From Desmodesmus armatus (Eukaryota > Chlorophyta > Chlorophyceae > Sphaeropleales > Scenedesmaceae): DNA of 64,000 nucleotides. The stretch covers positions 278,001 to 342,000 of the forward strand of contig VIIQ02000069.1 of the NCBI GenBank assembly GCA_007449985.2. Direction: 5' to 3'. Below the pieces are notes generated by a model. The model saw only the letters and a list, made by a program, of their open reading frames with translations, ran no database searches and had not been told where the DNA came from. Positions 1 through 11,789 of this stretch are shown piece after piece (positions within the stretch are counted from its first letter, which is position 1; the number at the start of each line of letters is the position of its first letter). The position numbers and the translations under genes are program-made.

Positions 1-149
1 TGTGTGTGGGGCGGGGGGGGGCAAGTGTGTGAGCGGGGATTGTGCTCAACAAGGGGGAGGGAGAATGGGCGAGGGAAGAAGAGTAAGACAACCCATGTGG
101 GAGGGGTAATAGGCAGATGGGGCTCAGGATGACCATGGATGGCTTCATT

Positions 150-682
150 TTCACTTGAGCAACACGCTCCAACTCATAGATAAGCTTGTTCAACTTCTCG
201 CCAATCTGCGTTTCAGGAGGATTTGGGGGGGGGGGGGACAAGGGTGAGTGAGCGGGATGACGCTCAAGAAGGGGCGCGGCGCGCCCGGTGTGTGTGTGGG
301 GGGGGGGGGGGGAAGAAGAGGACACCCCGGCGCTTTAGAGGCCGATCATGCTCAGGGTGGCCAGCATGATGCTGGGCTTCACCTTCACTTGAGCCACACG
401 CTCCAACTCATAGGTCAACTTGTTCAACTCCTCACCAATCTGGGGTTGGGGTGGAGGTAGGCGGGGTTGCGGCGCGCGGGGGGGGGGGGGGGGGGGGGTT
501 GGATTTGAGCTTGGTGACGCTCAGAAAGGGGGGTGAGGACTACAGCAGCCTTTCACAAGGCGTTTGTGAGATCAAGGAGTGACTCCTGGTGATGTGAGGC
601 TCAGGATGGCCATGGATGGCTACACCTTGACCCGAGCAACACGCTCCAGCTCATGTGTCAACTTGTTCAACTCCTCGCCAAT
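150..682 (-). repeat. Three tandem copies of the next aspartokinase ACT exon
   Basis: Acceptor-preceded copies begin at about 682, 439 and 205 and each starts IGE(E/K)LNKL, matching the ACT segment that follows exon 9 in plant aspartokinases. The first-encountered copy has an in-frame TAG directly after VARVKV (about 619). The other two read through with KPS in its place. No good GT donor is obvious after any copy. The copies are separated by G-tract-rich intron sequence. Confidence 0.7.
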
Positions 683-3600
683 CTGCGTTTTGGGGGCGGG
701 AGGCAACGCAAATGAGAGAGGGATCAGCAGAGAACAGCTAAGCACAGGCGCAGGCGCACAGGCACCCTTGAGTTCAAGCGCTGACGCCTTGTGCTGTAAG
801 AATGAAGCCATGGTGAGTTTCAACTTCACCTGGGGTGCAAGTGGTGTGTGGGTTTTTGGGGGGGGGGGCACATGAGTCCTAAGCAACACCTGCAGCTCGT
901 ACGTGGCAGCAAGGCGTTTGAAAATATGTGCTGAGATGAAAGGGGCGCTGCCAGTAGTGTGGTGCGGCACACCAGTGACTGCATCACAGCAGGCTTGTCA
1001 GACTGCAGGAGCTTGCCTTGTACCCCCAATGGCTCAAACATGGACATGTTTGGATAACAAGTTCATGCTGGAGCCATTGTCGCACAAGGGAAGCACCAGC
1101 AGCCCAACAAGCCCACTGTCATGCAGTCACCTACAACCGATCCTAGGTCTATTCAACAGACCTCTACACAGTCCCCCATGAATTTACGAGCAGACTTCTG
1201 CCGAGCGGTGAAAGTACACACATATATACCCCCGCTCAAAGAGACACACCTTGCCCCCCCCCCTCTTCCCCCGCCAACCCAACACCTGACAGTGACAGCG
1301 TGACATCTGCAGTTGATCACAAGGTCACAGCGATGCGCACACCAGTGCCAGCTTCATGTTCGAGCCACTGTCTTACAACGTAGTGCCTGCAGCCCACTGT
1401 GATGCAGTCACCTGCAACCCACCTCAGGCCTTACCCCCCCCCCCCCAAACAGAACCACCTGACACCCCCCCCCCAAAAGCCCCAAAACCTGTGGTACAAG
1501 CAGCGAGCAGCAGCTGCACAAGATCCCTTAGTGACAGCAACACAGACACCAGGGGCAGTGCATCACAGCAGGCTTGTGAGACTGCAGGAACTTGCCTTGT
1601 ATCCCAATGGCTCAAAAATGAAGGTGTTGCGGCAACTCCTGCATCCTTTGAGCCACTGTCAAACAGGGGAAGCACCTGCAGCTCAACGAGCCCACTGTCA
1701 TGCAGTCACCTGCAACCCACCCTAGGGCTACTAGACTCAACAGACCTTGACACAGCCCCTCATCATCAAACGAGCAGACTTCTGCCGAGCGGTGAAAGTA
1801 CATACTTGTGATGTAACTCCCCGCCCCGCCCAAAAGGATCAGCATCTGACGCCCCCCTCGAAACATGCGATACAGGCACCGAGTGACAGCTACAAATGAT
1901 CACTACTTGACAGCGATGCAGACATATGTGTGAAAGTACACACATATGTACCCCCTCTCAAAAAAGAACACAGCTTACCCCCCCCCCCCCCCCCCCCGCT
2001 GCTCCGCCAACCCAACACCTGACAGTGACAGCGTGACATCTGCGGTTGATCACAAGGCAACCGCACCACAGACACAAAGTGACTGCATCACAGCAGGCTT
2101 GTCAGACTGCAGGAGATTGCCTTGCACCCCAATGGCTCAAACAGGCAGTTGTGTGGGCAATAACTTCATGTTCGAGCCATTGTCGTAACAAAGGAAGCAC
2201 CTGCAGCCCAACAAGCCCACAGTCCTGCAGCCACCTGCACCCCCCCCCCCCCGCCCCGCTCTACTCAATTCATCCTCACACAGTTCTTTTTTGATCACAC
2301 TGGGAGAGTCATGCCGAGAGGTGTATAGATCCACATGTTTTACCCCCCCCCCCCCCCGCGCGCGCGCTAAGATTAAACCCTGCAGTACAGGCACCAAATA
2401 CCAGCTCCAAACCATCAGCAACGCAGACATCAAAGCTGAATCACACAGGCCTTGCCAAACTGCAGGAGCTTGTCTGGCAGGACAGTGGCTCATCGAGGAA
2501 GGAATTTCTACTGCTCCACCATCAATGAGCCACTGTCCTGCGAAAGAAGCACCGGCACTTCAACAAGCCCCGTGCGATGCAGTCACCACATGTCTGCGCC
2601 ACCTCGGCAACCATTCAAGAAATCACTAGTCTGGCTTTTCGCCTGGCTACTGATGTTGTCCAAGCATAATACCCCATTACTGGGTGTAGGCAAAACATTT
2701 CCCTAAGCTTTTCAAGCCAGCAGTACTGCCGCTGATAATCTCGCCTGCTGCCCATCCGACAGCCAGGACTGCAAGCTACCTGCAAGTACGGTCAAACATG
2801 GTCAACAAGTGACCAGAGGTTTGCTGATGAGGACTCAGTCCACTTCTTCAGGCGTCTGATGGTTCGACCAACGCGCTGCTGAAGCTGCTGCTGTGCTGCC
2901 GAAGGTTTCCAGAGGGGCTAGCGGCACAGTGACGATGCCAACTAGGGTGGTTGATGAAACCCCTCAGGCGTGCCCCTCTTTCGAGTCACCCACAAACAAG
3001 TAGCAAGCACCCCCACGCCCCCTTTTACCCCCAAAAAACGGGTGACGAGCGTCCCAAAACCCACCTCTCCATCGTGCCAGCACTTCTTTGGGTCTAGTGA
3101 GAGTGAGATGGACACCTCAGATGAGGCGACCACATCCACTGACACCTGGTTGTTGCGGAACACTTCAAACACACTCGCCAGGAAACCTGCACAGCACGGC
3201 ACAAACACGCAACATGTCTCAGTTTGCGATCCCCTCGGCACGACTGCGGCGTGCAAAGCGGTGGTACACGGTCCTTGACAGCAACAAGAAACAAACCACC
3301 ATCAAGTAATCACAAATGAAAACTACGATTGAAATGACCGTTTTGTCGGAATGCTACGTGAGAACGGTCACTCACCGTACTGCCCCAACATGCGGCTGCT
3401 GACGATGTCGACCAATGTGACGTTATTCTTCACCACGATGGATGTGACCAAGCTGCAGCTCATGTCGCGGTCCTTGCTGATGCGGGTGCCCTCAGCAGTG
3501 CGGTTGTAGCTGTTCTTTACACGCACATCCATGTGCTGAGAGCGGATGGCGGGCTGCATAGCTAGCGGGTGCAGCACCTGCAGGTACAGCAGCAGCAGCA

Positions 3601-6600
3601 GCAGCACACAGATATATCAAATCAATAGCTCAATCGAGGGCCTGCGCCTTGCCCGCCTGCCAAACCATCCAAGAAAGAAACCCCTCATCATGCCTGCTGC
3701 TATCCCCAGCGACAGGTACGTTCACAAGTGTATACACTTGTGGGCACATACCTTAGACTGATAATATACGCTGGCCGCAAAAGAAGGTCTCCATCCGCCA
3801 CTCTCACTCTCTTTTTACCTGTGCACCAAAGAAGGCCAGCTCTGTTGCCTCCTCGTGCGTTGTTGCAGAGCGTACAGCACAAACTTATCAATCTATAAAC
3901 TCCCCTGCGGCCCTGCACCCCATCCACCCGCCTGCCTGCCAACCCATCCAAGGCAAAATGCATCATCATGCCCGTTGCTGTCCCCAAAGAAGTAAAGTGT
4001 CACGTGGTCCGAAGGTGTGCTGGCCGCCAACAGGTCTCCGTCCGCCACTTCAATTCTTTCCACTCTCTCCCTATTTCCACTCTCTCCCCACCTGTGCACC
4101 GAAGAAGGCCAGCTCTGTTGCCTCCTCGTAAGTGAGCTCGTTCACGGGCTGCGCTGCTGACACGATACGGGGGTCGCAGCTCAGCACACCATCCACATCC
4201 TTCCATACCTGCAGCAACACAGCACGGCACAGCACAGCGCAACACAGCGTTCCACTTACAACACCCGCCATTACTAACTCGCCCTGCTGGTTCACTGTGC
4301 AGCACAGCATGACGTCAAGCAACTCGTTTGACAACTGTCCAGTCTTCATACTGCTGCAGAAACCACCTGCCAGAATTATCTCCTTTTGCAAGGTCGTTGG
4401 GTCCAAACACTCAAGTACCTTCACCCCCATAGTCCACCACCCACCTGCACTTCTACCAGGTCAAGAGCAGCACCGATCAGTGTTGCAGTCAGGTCGCTGC
4501 CACCACGGCCCAGCACAGTGCCCACCCTAGTGTCACGTACCCGTAGTTGCCGTTCTGGCTACGGCTACCGGTATGTCCTTCTTGGGACGCTTCTCGCCAT
4601 CGGCATAGTAACGCTTCTCAGGCAATGCCTGACAAGCGCTATCATGCCGATGGCGAGAAGCCTCCCAAGAAGGACATACCGGTAAGCTGTAGCCAGAAGC
4701 AGAAAGAGAGTAGGTTGCAGGTTGAGCGCAGAGTATGCATCCGTGCTGTCGCTGCTGGCGTTGTGGGTACTGCTGCCAACACCCCCCCCCCCCACACACA
4801 CACACACCCCACTCCCCGCACACGCCACCTCACCCCCCCCCCCCCATGTTCTGCTCCCCCTACCACCCACCTGCACTTCCGCCAAGTCCAGTGCTGCACC
4901 GATCAGTGTTGCCGTAAGGTCGCTGCCGCCACGGCCCAGTGTGGTGATGGCCCCAGTGTGACATACCTGAAGCTGCCGTTGCTGCCGCTGCTGGTAGTGT
5001 GGATACTGCTGACAGCATTCCCCCTAGCCCCCGCCACCCCACCCACCCCCCCTCAACCAATATCTGCTGTTCCCCCCACCCACCTGCACTTCCGCCAAGT
5101 CCAGTGCTGCACCGATCAGTGTTGCAGTCTGGTCACTCCCACCACGGCCCAGTGTGGTGATGGCCCCATGTGGCCCTCATGTGGTCGCTGCCGTTACAGT
5201 CACTGCAGCTAATGCTGCTGGAAATCTTGTAGCTGCTGACAGCAATCCCCCCTCTCCCCCCTCCTCCACCCCCCACCCACCTGCACTTCCGCCAGGTCGA
5301 GTGCTGCACCGATCAGTGTTGCTGTGAGGTCACTGCCGCCACGGCCCAATGTCGTAATGGCCCCAGTGTGCACGCCCTTGCCCAGGAACCCTGTGATGAT
5401 CTGGACCATGGGCTTGCCGGCAGGCAGCGTCAGGGCTGAACGGACCTACACACACGACAGCACAAGGGGACGGCAGGCAGATGTCAGCAGCCGACCAGTT
5501 AACGAAATCGCAGCACCTGTAATGAGCTAGACCACGAACTTGCCAGCATGCAGCGTCGGGGGCTGAAACTTGTACAACTGACACTGTCAATTTGACAGCA
5601 CAGGGAATAGTGCAAGTGTGATGCGTCAAGCAACCCATTGCCTGTCACAATCTGGACCATGGGCTTGCCAGCAGGCAGCATCAGGGCTAAACAAATTTGT
5701 TTAAACCTAGGCAGGCCAATCAACTGGCAGACAGCGGTGAACTAAAACTCTTACACAAAACTGACAGCCCTTGTTTTTTGTGGATACCAAGCCCGCATCA
5801 TGAAAACACACACAAACCACGCACCTTGCCCAGTGTCTGCTCGTAGATGATCTCTGCATTGCCGAAATCGTCGCTGGTGATGAAACCGATCTCGGGTGCG
5901 TCAAACTGGCGAGCGGGCACGCCCCGCTCTCGCAGGTAGCTTGTGAAGATGCGCGTCGACATGCGCTCGCCAAACGACACCAGACTGTCGCGAGCACGAG
6001 TGGTCAAGTCCTGCAAAGAAATGAAAGGGTGTCGCAGCAAGCGGAGCAGCAGCAGCAGCGATGGCAGCACAAGTGAGGTGGCTTGTGACGATGCGCGTCA
6101 ACATGCGCTCACCAAATGACACCAGACTGTCACGGGCGCGAGCTGTCAGGTGCTGCAAAACGATGAAAACGTGATGCAGACGTGTCGCAGCAGGGAGACA
6201 GAACACAGTGCTTGAAAAGTCAGAGGAGATGCGGCCTGGGACTGTCTCCCCAAACATGTGCTACCATGCGCTGACGGCATTGCAAAGCTAACCAAGACTC
6301 TGAACTGAGCAAACTCATTCATATCAGCTAGGGCAGGCTGAGCTTACCTGCATGATGCAGATGCCGATCAGCAGCTGCTGCAGGTTGTCTAGCAGCGCAA
6401 CGATCTCCGCCTTGACTGCTGGCTCCACACCCAGCTCGTCACAGGTCTGCAAGTGCAGCTCGCGCACAGCCCTGCGTTGGCATAAGCATAAGCATAAGCA
6501 GCAGCAGCAGCAGCAGCAGCAGCACAAGTGAGACTTGAGCCTGGAGGCATAAGCAGCTCGTCACAGGTCTGCAGGTGCAGCTCACGCACAGCCCTGCAGT

Positions 6601-9600
6601 CACATAAGCAGTAGCAGTGGCAGCAGTGGCGGCGGCAGCTGGGGGGCGGCAGCAGGGGGCAGCAGCAGCCGCAGCAGTGAGGGCGGAAAGCAGCAGCAGC
6701 GACGGCAGCACAGGTGGGGATGTGAGCCTGCTTGTGTTTGCTCTGCTGTTGGGGGGGGGGGGGGCACAGGGCTCATCCACAGTCCCTCCCTGTTCAATGC
6801 ACCATAGGCTGTGATGTAGGCCTGCCAACCCTGCTTGAGTGGGTGGGTGGGTGGGTGGGTGGGGGGAGGGGGGGGGGATGCAGCCCAGTGCTCATCCACA
6901 CTCCCAGTTTGGCCTAGAGCACGACAGGCTGTGGTGAGATGTGGCCTGCGTGTAAACTACCCTGCTGTACAGTCAGCAGAGTGGTCTTCCAAACAGGCCT
7001 CACATCACTACAGCATGTCGTGCCTCCGGCGAGCCTGAGACTTTGGATGAGGACTGGGCTGCCCCCCCCCCCCCCCCTGCTGCCATTCCCTGGCAGTGCG
7101 ATAGCATTGTCAACATTATGTCACACTTTGCCAGCAGGTTCATTGTGCATAGCGACAAATCTGCCTAGGTGCTAAAACTGCACCACCGGGCAGATCATTT
7201 TCAGGTAGAAATGAAAAAATAACAAGGCTGTCAGGGACTCAACCTGCTGCAGGAAATGTGTTGTACCCTTGGTGCATAGCACCACCAGGGGCAGGACTGG
7301 TAAAAGCACACCAAGGTTGTTACAGGAAGCCAAATTGTGGAGCACTTTGGCTTCCTTTAACAACCCAGGTGTGCCCTTGAGCACCACCACCAGTGATGTA
7401 TGCACCCATGAATTGCATGAACTGTCGACTAGCATCCTGACTTAGGGTATGTTGACAATTATCAACACACTGGGTGTAGGCAGTCATCAACGCACTCAAA
7501 GCCAGAGTGCTACATTGACAGCTGATGCCATGCAAATTGGTGGTGCAATGCACTAGGCAGCACAACGTTCCTGACCAGATTGCAGTTCAGAGATTGCGTG
7601 TGAGAGCACAAGCATGCCAAACATGTTTCGAAGGGTGTCAAGAGCAGGGTGCAGAGAGCAGGGTTTAGCTCACTTGAGTGGCGCCAGGTTTGGGATGGCC
7701 TCCACTGACGACCTGAGGGCCAGCTCACCACACTCCAGCAGGTTGTTGGTGCTCTGATGCAGCAGGAAGGAGGAACAGCAGCAGCAGCAGCAAGAGGTCA
7801 GCACACACCACGTCCTGCACAGCACTGACGTTCAGTGGGTGACTTGGGTGACTTGGCAGCACCCATGCTAGCAGCAGAAACAAGGAACAGCACCAGCAGC
7901 AGCGAGAGGTCAGCACACACAACAGCTGCCTACAACAACATCCACTGGGGGTCTCAACACAACCCTGCTGGCTCTCCAAACAAACTATGACCCTCCCTGC
8001 CTACTAAGATGCAACAACGGGTCAATGCCCCCCGTCCCTCCAGTTGCTTCCTCCTGACCTGGCATGCCAAGGCAATATGATGCCTAGTTTACTGCCGCTT
8101 TGACACCCGACTAGTGCAACAATGCTCAATTGAACATTCAGTAATTGGACGTTACACAGAACATCACCCGTTTGCGGAGCCAACAAAAGGCTCAATCAGA
8201 AGGGGAAAAGATTGACAGCGAGGCAGTGTCAGAGCACACTCCTCATGGCTGCAACAGACCATGCCTGCATTGGGAAAGTAGCATGCAGCTGCTCATGACA
8301 CAGCAGCAAGAGATGCTATGCACGGCGGATGGCGCAACCGGCCGCAAGCTTTTCTGCCGGTGAAGGGTGGGAGGAGGGGATGTTCAAGTGGATGTTGTTG
8401 ACCACTGGGGGGTACTCTCCACACATGGTGAACTGGGTAGACCAGAAATGGGCAACCCAGCTGCCAGCAACCAGCCGCAAGCTCTCTATGATGCTGCCAT
8501 GTACAGGCGCTGCGGTGGAATATCCGCAGTACCTGTACATGGCACCACCACAACAAGCTTGCCACTGGCTGCTGGCAGTGGGTTGCACCACCCGCAGTGC
8601 ATGCCATCTCCTTTGTCAAATTATGGGGTGGGGGGATCCTGGAAAGTGCCTCTGAGGCGTAATCAACACCCCCCTATAATGTTTAAGTGGATGTTTTAAC
8701 CACTGGGGGTTGCTCTCCACACACGATGATTTGGGTGCACCAAAGATGGGCACCCCAGCTGCCAGCAACCAGCCGCAAGCTCTTTATAACTCTGCCATAT
8801 AAAGGGGGAGGACCCGCGGCACCTGTACATAGCAGCCAGCAACTCATTAGACAGCAGCAAGAGATGCTTTGCACTGCGGATGGCACAAACAGCGCATGCT
8901 TGGGGCCGCAGGGGGAAGGAAGTGTACAAGTGGACACTTTCACCGCTGGGCGGTACTCTTCACACCTGATGGACTGTGTAGAGCATAACTGGGCAACCCA
9001 GCTGCCAGCAACTAGCCACAAGCTCTCTATGATGCTGCCATGTACAGGCGCTGCGGTGGAAAATCCGCAGTACCTGTACATGGCACCACCACAACAAGCT
9101 TGCCACTGGCTGCTGGCAGCAGGTTGCACCATCCGCAGTGCATGACGTCTCCTGATGGCCTTGTCACACCCCTCACACCTACAAGCCTCGACCCACCTTG
9201 CCCATGGCTGGCAGCACCACGCTGGCAGTTACTCAGGGAAGCTGCAAACATTGTGTCCCCTTGAAGACCCCCCCCCCGCCCCCGGGGCGCCTATACGCAT
9301 CCACACACCACCTCAACTCCACAGCTGGCAGCACCACACAGGGCAGGTACACTTGGTCAGCCCTTCCCCCGCTCCCGTCACCACCTCCCCTGTCCCTCTT
9401 TCTCCACTCCGCACACCCTCCCTTGCCCCCTGCCCTACTGCAACACATGTCACACCCACCTTGCCCATTGCTGAGAGCACCACGCAGGGCAGGTACTGGG
9501 GAAGCTGCAGATGCTATGCCCCCTGCGCCTCCCTATTCTTGCACAATCAGGCCCCTCTCCCCCGCAGCGCCTTCCACACACAACCGCCCATCCACCCACC

Positions 9601-9749
9601 TTGCCCATTGCTGACAGCACCACACAGGGCAGGTACTGGGGGAAGGCGCAGATGATGTCTGCCACCTCCCGCATGCGCTCAGCATCGCGCACAGACGACC
9701 CGCCAAACTTGTACACCACATTGGACTGCAGCACAAGGGGACCACAGGG

Positions 9750-9817
<68 letters not shown>

Positions 9818-10885
9818 CGCGCGGGCAGGCAGGCAGACAGGCAGGCAGGCAGGGTCAGCACAAAATGGCAGTTTGTTGGCAGCATATCTTGTGCTTATGT
9901 GTAGAGTGAAGTGCAAGACCTGTAGGCAGATGGAGATCGTGCTGGCGAGGGTCTTGTACGTTGATCACCCCATGGTGATTGACGTCCAGGACCCTTGCCA
10001 GCACGATCCCCCATCTGCCTAGCGTCCTGACAAGCGTCATGATGGTAGGGGAACACACAGGGGAGGTCAGCACACTAAACATCATCAGCTGCAGGACAGT
10101 TCACAGCACATGGGCACATCAGCCACCAGCTGCTGATGTGTGATGCACTGGCACCCGCTAAACTCTGCATTTTGCGTCGCCACCAACATGGGAATGGAAG
10201 TGAGGATGTTTCCAGCCACTGCTTTGGGAAACTTTAGCAGCAGCAATGCAGCTGCTGCATAGATGCAGAATTGAACACCCTGGGGTTCCCCTGAAACCTG
10301 ACACTCTGCCTGGGTGTTGCTGCCGACCATGACCTGGCATATTGTACAATGCTGTTAGAAGCAAAATCTGAAACAGCTACAATGGCTACTGCTGCGCTCA
10401 GATGCATGGCAGCCCCTCCCCCGCGCCCACAAACACACGCCCGGGCAAGGTTCCCCTGACCTGCCCAAGGTGGCTGTGCAACTGCCGAGGTGGTTGGGCT
10501 GGTTGAGGGTGAACTATAGAGGCTACGGAGTGCACACATGCCTAAAGGTGAGGATATGCGCATGCTACAACTATCAGTTCGTGCTGGAGCTGCAGTCTGC
10601 CGCCAACTGCTGCTTTCCCAGCTGCTGGTGTCAACTTACCTGCTTCAGGTGCTGTCCGGGCGCCTTGAGGGCTGCTGCAGCATCAATAGGTGTCGAGCGA
10701 ACCAACACTTGCGATCGGAGGCTGTGCTGCTGCAGCAGGGGGCCGGTGCTGTGTGCTGAGGGCTGACGAACAGCGATGGGAACCCTGTTGGCGGCGATCG
10801 CGTTGGTGGGGCAGGCGATGACTGACCGAGACCTCTCGCACTGAGAAACCCGGGCCTGCACGGAGCGCCCTGCGGAAAGCTGCAT
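150..10885 (-). CDS. Aspartate kinase, monofunctional, plastid-targeted (3' end incomplete)
   Basis: Phosphorylates L-aspartate with ATP, the first step of the Lys/Thr/Met pathway, in the plastid. Nine exons join in phase to 456 codons: 10640-10885, 9600-9725, 7674-7753, 6348-6471, 5825-6010, 5281-5445, 4092-4208, 3376-3577 and 3065-3186. Exon 1 is an 82-residue Ser/Ala/Arg-rich leader resembling a transit peptide; the ATG at 10885 was chosen, and one at 10963 in the same frame is possible. KFGGSS lies near residue 88, VSFGE in exon 5, the GRGGSD nucleotide/substrate motif near 288, VWKDVDG opens exon 7, and exons 8-9 carry the first ACT part (SVDVVASSEVSISL). There is no homoserine dehydrogenase part in the window. 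The next ACT exon exists as three copies at 150-682 and the true end is not visible. Family assignment is very secure; the 3' structure is not. Confidence 0.93.
975..2640. repeat. Diverged intronic direct repeats in the aspartokinase gene
   Basis: A segment containing CAGCAGGCTTGTCAGACTGC and, further on, AGCCACTGTC and CCAACAAGCCCACTGTC recurs at about 979, 1561, 2085 and 2440, with spacings of 582, 524 and 355 bases. Runs of C (10-18) interrupt the units. The region lies between exons 9 and 10 and has no supported coding content. Short open frames here are explained by the repeat and the C runs. Confidence 0.65.
3805..3875 (-). repeat. Partial copy of aspartokinase exon 7 (donor end)
   Basis: The coding strand reads the last part of exon 7 again (GAGGAGGCAACAGAGCTGGC..., then TTTGGTGCACAG and a GTAAAA donor-like sequence) inside the intron after exon 7. 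The parent is 4092-4208. It is one of a series of such partial copies in this gene. Confidence 0.55.
4445..5172 (-). repeat. Three extra copies of the GRGGSD exon (3' part plus donor)
   Basis: Copies end at donors GCAG|GTGGGT at 4445, 4871 and 5084, all downstream of parent exon 6 (5281-5445). Each encodes LGRGGSD(L/Q)TATLIGAALDL(A/V)EVQ. Over 28 aligned codons the 4871 copy differs from the parent at eight codons, all synonymous. The 5084 copy has one replacement (L to Q). The 4445 copy is more diverged but still open. Phase at the 3' end matches exon 7. Confidence 0.85.
4553..4697. repeat. Near-perfect 145-bp palindrome (fold-back)
   Basis: Arms of about 71 bases (4553-4623 and 4627-4697) are inverse complements with few mismatches, separated only by AAT. 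The core is CAGGC-AAT-GCCTG; both arms contain CCGGTATGTCCTTCTTGGGA or its complement. It lies in the aspartokinase intron directly beside the exon 6 copy ending at 4445. No transposase is seen; it could be a MITE-like fold-back or a replication-derived inverted duplication. Confidence 0.85.
5515..5700 (-). repeat. Two copies of the 5' half of aspartokinase exon 6
   Basis: At about 5640-5695 the coding strand reads LMLPAGKPMVQIVTG, parallel to LTLPAGKPMVQIITG in the parent, then diverges. At about 5520-5580 a more decayed copy reads the same nucleotides shifted out of frame. Both lie upstream of the parent in the transcript and lack a complete exon. Confidence 0.7.
6080..6600 (-). repeat. Partial copies of aspartokinase exons 5 and 4
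   Basis: At 6085-6155 the segment SFGERM.TRI.TS of exon 5 is repeated with its acceptor side, preceded by a LTARARDSLV copy. At 6555-6600 the beginning of exon 4 (AVRELHLQTCDEL) is repeated with its acceptor. A (CAG)n tract (6500-6522) separates the exon 4 copy from its parent. Confidence 0.7.
8459..9143. repeat. About 145-bp direct repeat in aspartokinase intron 2
   Basis: 8459-8602 and 8999-9143 are nearly identical (GCTGCCAGCAACCAGCCGCA at the start, GTTGCACCA..CGCAGTGCATG at the end). A third, decayed copy starts near 8758. Smaller related blocks lie at 8280-8345 and 8830-8890. No exon is recognisable in the unit. Confidence 0.75.
9182..9520 (-). repeat. Three copies of the 3' end of aspartokinase exon 2
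   Basis: The parent exon ends QYLPCVVLSAMGK|GTGGGT at 9600. Copies at about 9460-9515, 9310-9350 and 9182-9245 repeat this coding end. The first and last keep ATGGGCAAGGTGGGT, including the donor; the middle copy has lost it. All are downstream of the parent in the transcript. Confidence 0.75.
9748..9852. repeat. (GGCA)n microsatellite
   Basis: About 25 units of GGCA with a few interruptions (GGCGCGCGGGCA, GGCAGACA), directly upstream of aspartokinase exon 2 in the intron. The open frames across it are periodic artefacts. Confidence 0.95.
9922..10022. repeat. 101-bp imperfect palindrome
   Basis: TAGGCAGATGG...GATCGTGCTGGC at the left is mirrored by GCCAGCACGATC...CCATCTGCCTA at the right. 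The arms (about 47 bases) continue through GTTGATCACC/GGTGATTGAC to a CCAT centre. It lies in aspartokinase intron 1. No coding content. Confidence 0.85.
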
Positions 10886-11650
10886 GATGTTGGAGTCCCT
10901 TCCAGTTGAACTTGAAATGCAGATGCCGGGAACCGGCAGAAAATGAACGCTTTCTTGCTTCACGGGATTTCATGACAGCTTCTGTAGGGAACGTGCACTG
11001 TTTCACGACTGACTGCACATCTTCTCACATGACTAACCCTGGCGGTTGCAACCACAAGACAGGCTCTCGGCATGTAAGGGTTTCCAGGGCAACACAGTGA
11101 TGCCATCACGCATGATGCTCTCCGTCACACAGCCTCTCGCCCCGTCCAACAGGAGGGCCTCCCCGGGGGGGGGGGGGGGGGGTCACCTGTGCAAGGCTCT
11201 GCTGAGCATGGCAGTAGCAACCCTGCACTGTGCACACTGCAGTCTCCAGTACCTTGGCACCCCCGTGCTTCAAGATGTTGCGCCCATGATCACTTTACAA
11301 CAGTTAATGACAGGCGGGGTCAACCGCCGGACCAGCACCCCGTATGTAGACCGTTGCGACCTGTCCCAAGGAGGTTCCAACCTCTGGCATTTACTCAAGG
11401 GTCCAGCTATATCCAGCCCCAGCACCAACTTCAGCAGCCCAGCTGGGCACCTGCAGGTGCATGGTGCACCATGTGCAGCCAACAACGCCAGGCACATATA
11501 AAGGTGGCGACAGCGCCCTGACTTAACCGACTACTTGCATTGCTTGAGGTGTAGCGGCATCATACACACAACGCTGCAACACTGTGGCGCATCTGCAGGT
11601 CAGTTGCGCTCTCCAAGCAAGCTAAACGTCCAAATTAGCCACAGCAGCCC
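10886..11650. other. Intergenic: aspartokinase upstream region
   Basis: Between the aspartokinase start and the 3' part of the methyltransferase gene. It holds a G17-like tract (11165-11182) and unconvincing short open frames on both strands. No exon with splice consensus was found. The aspartokinase promoter must lie here, but no specific element could be assigned. Confidence 0.5.
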
Positions 11651-11789
11651 TCGCCTCGCTCACTGCAGCTGATACACTGCTGCTACCGCTCGCACCCTCC
11701 TGCTGCCCTCGACTCCCCCACCACCACCAGCTGCCGTACCAGCCGCTGCCACATCACCCTCTGCCTGCTGCTGCTGCTGCTGCTGCTTC

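Noticed and set aside
9511..9916. Cys/Leu/Pro- or Gly/Arg-rich repeat proteins across the (GGCA)n tract
   Set aside because: Translation artefacts of a microsatellite inside an intron.
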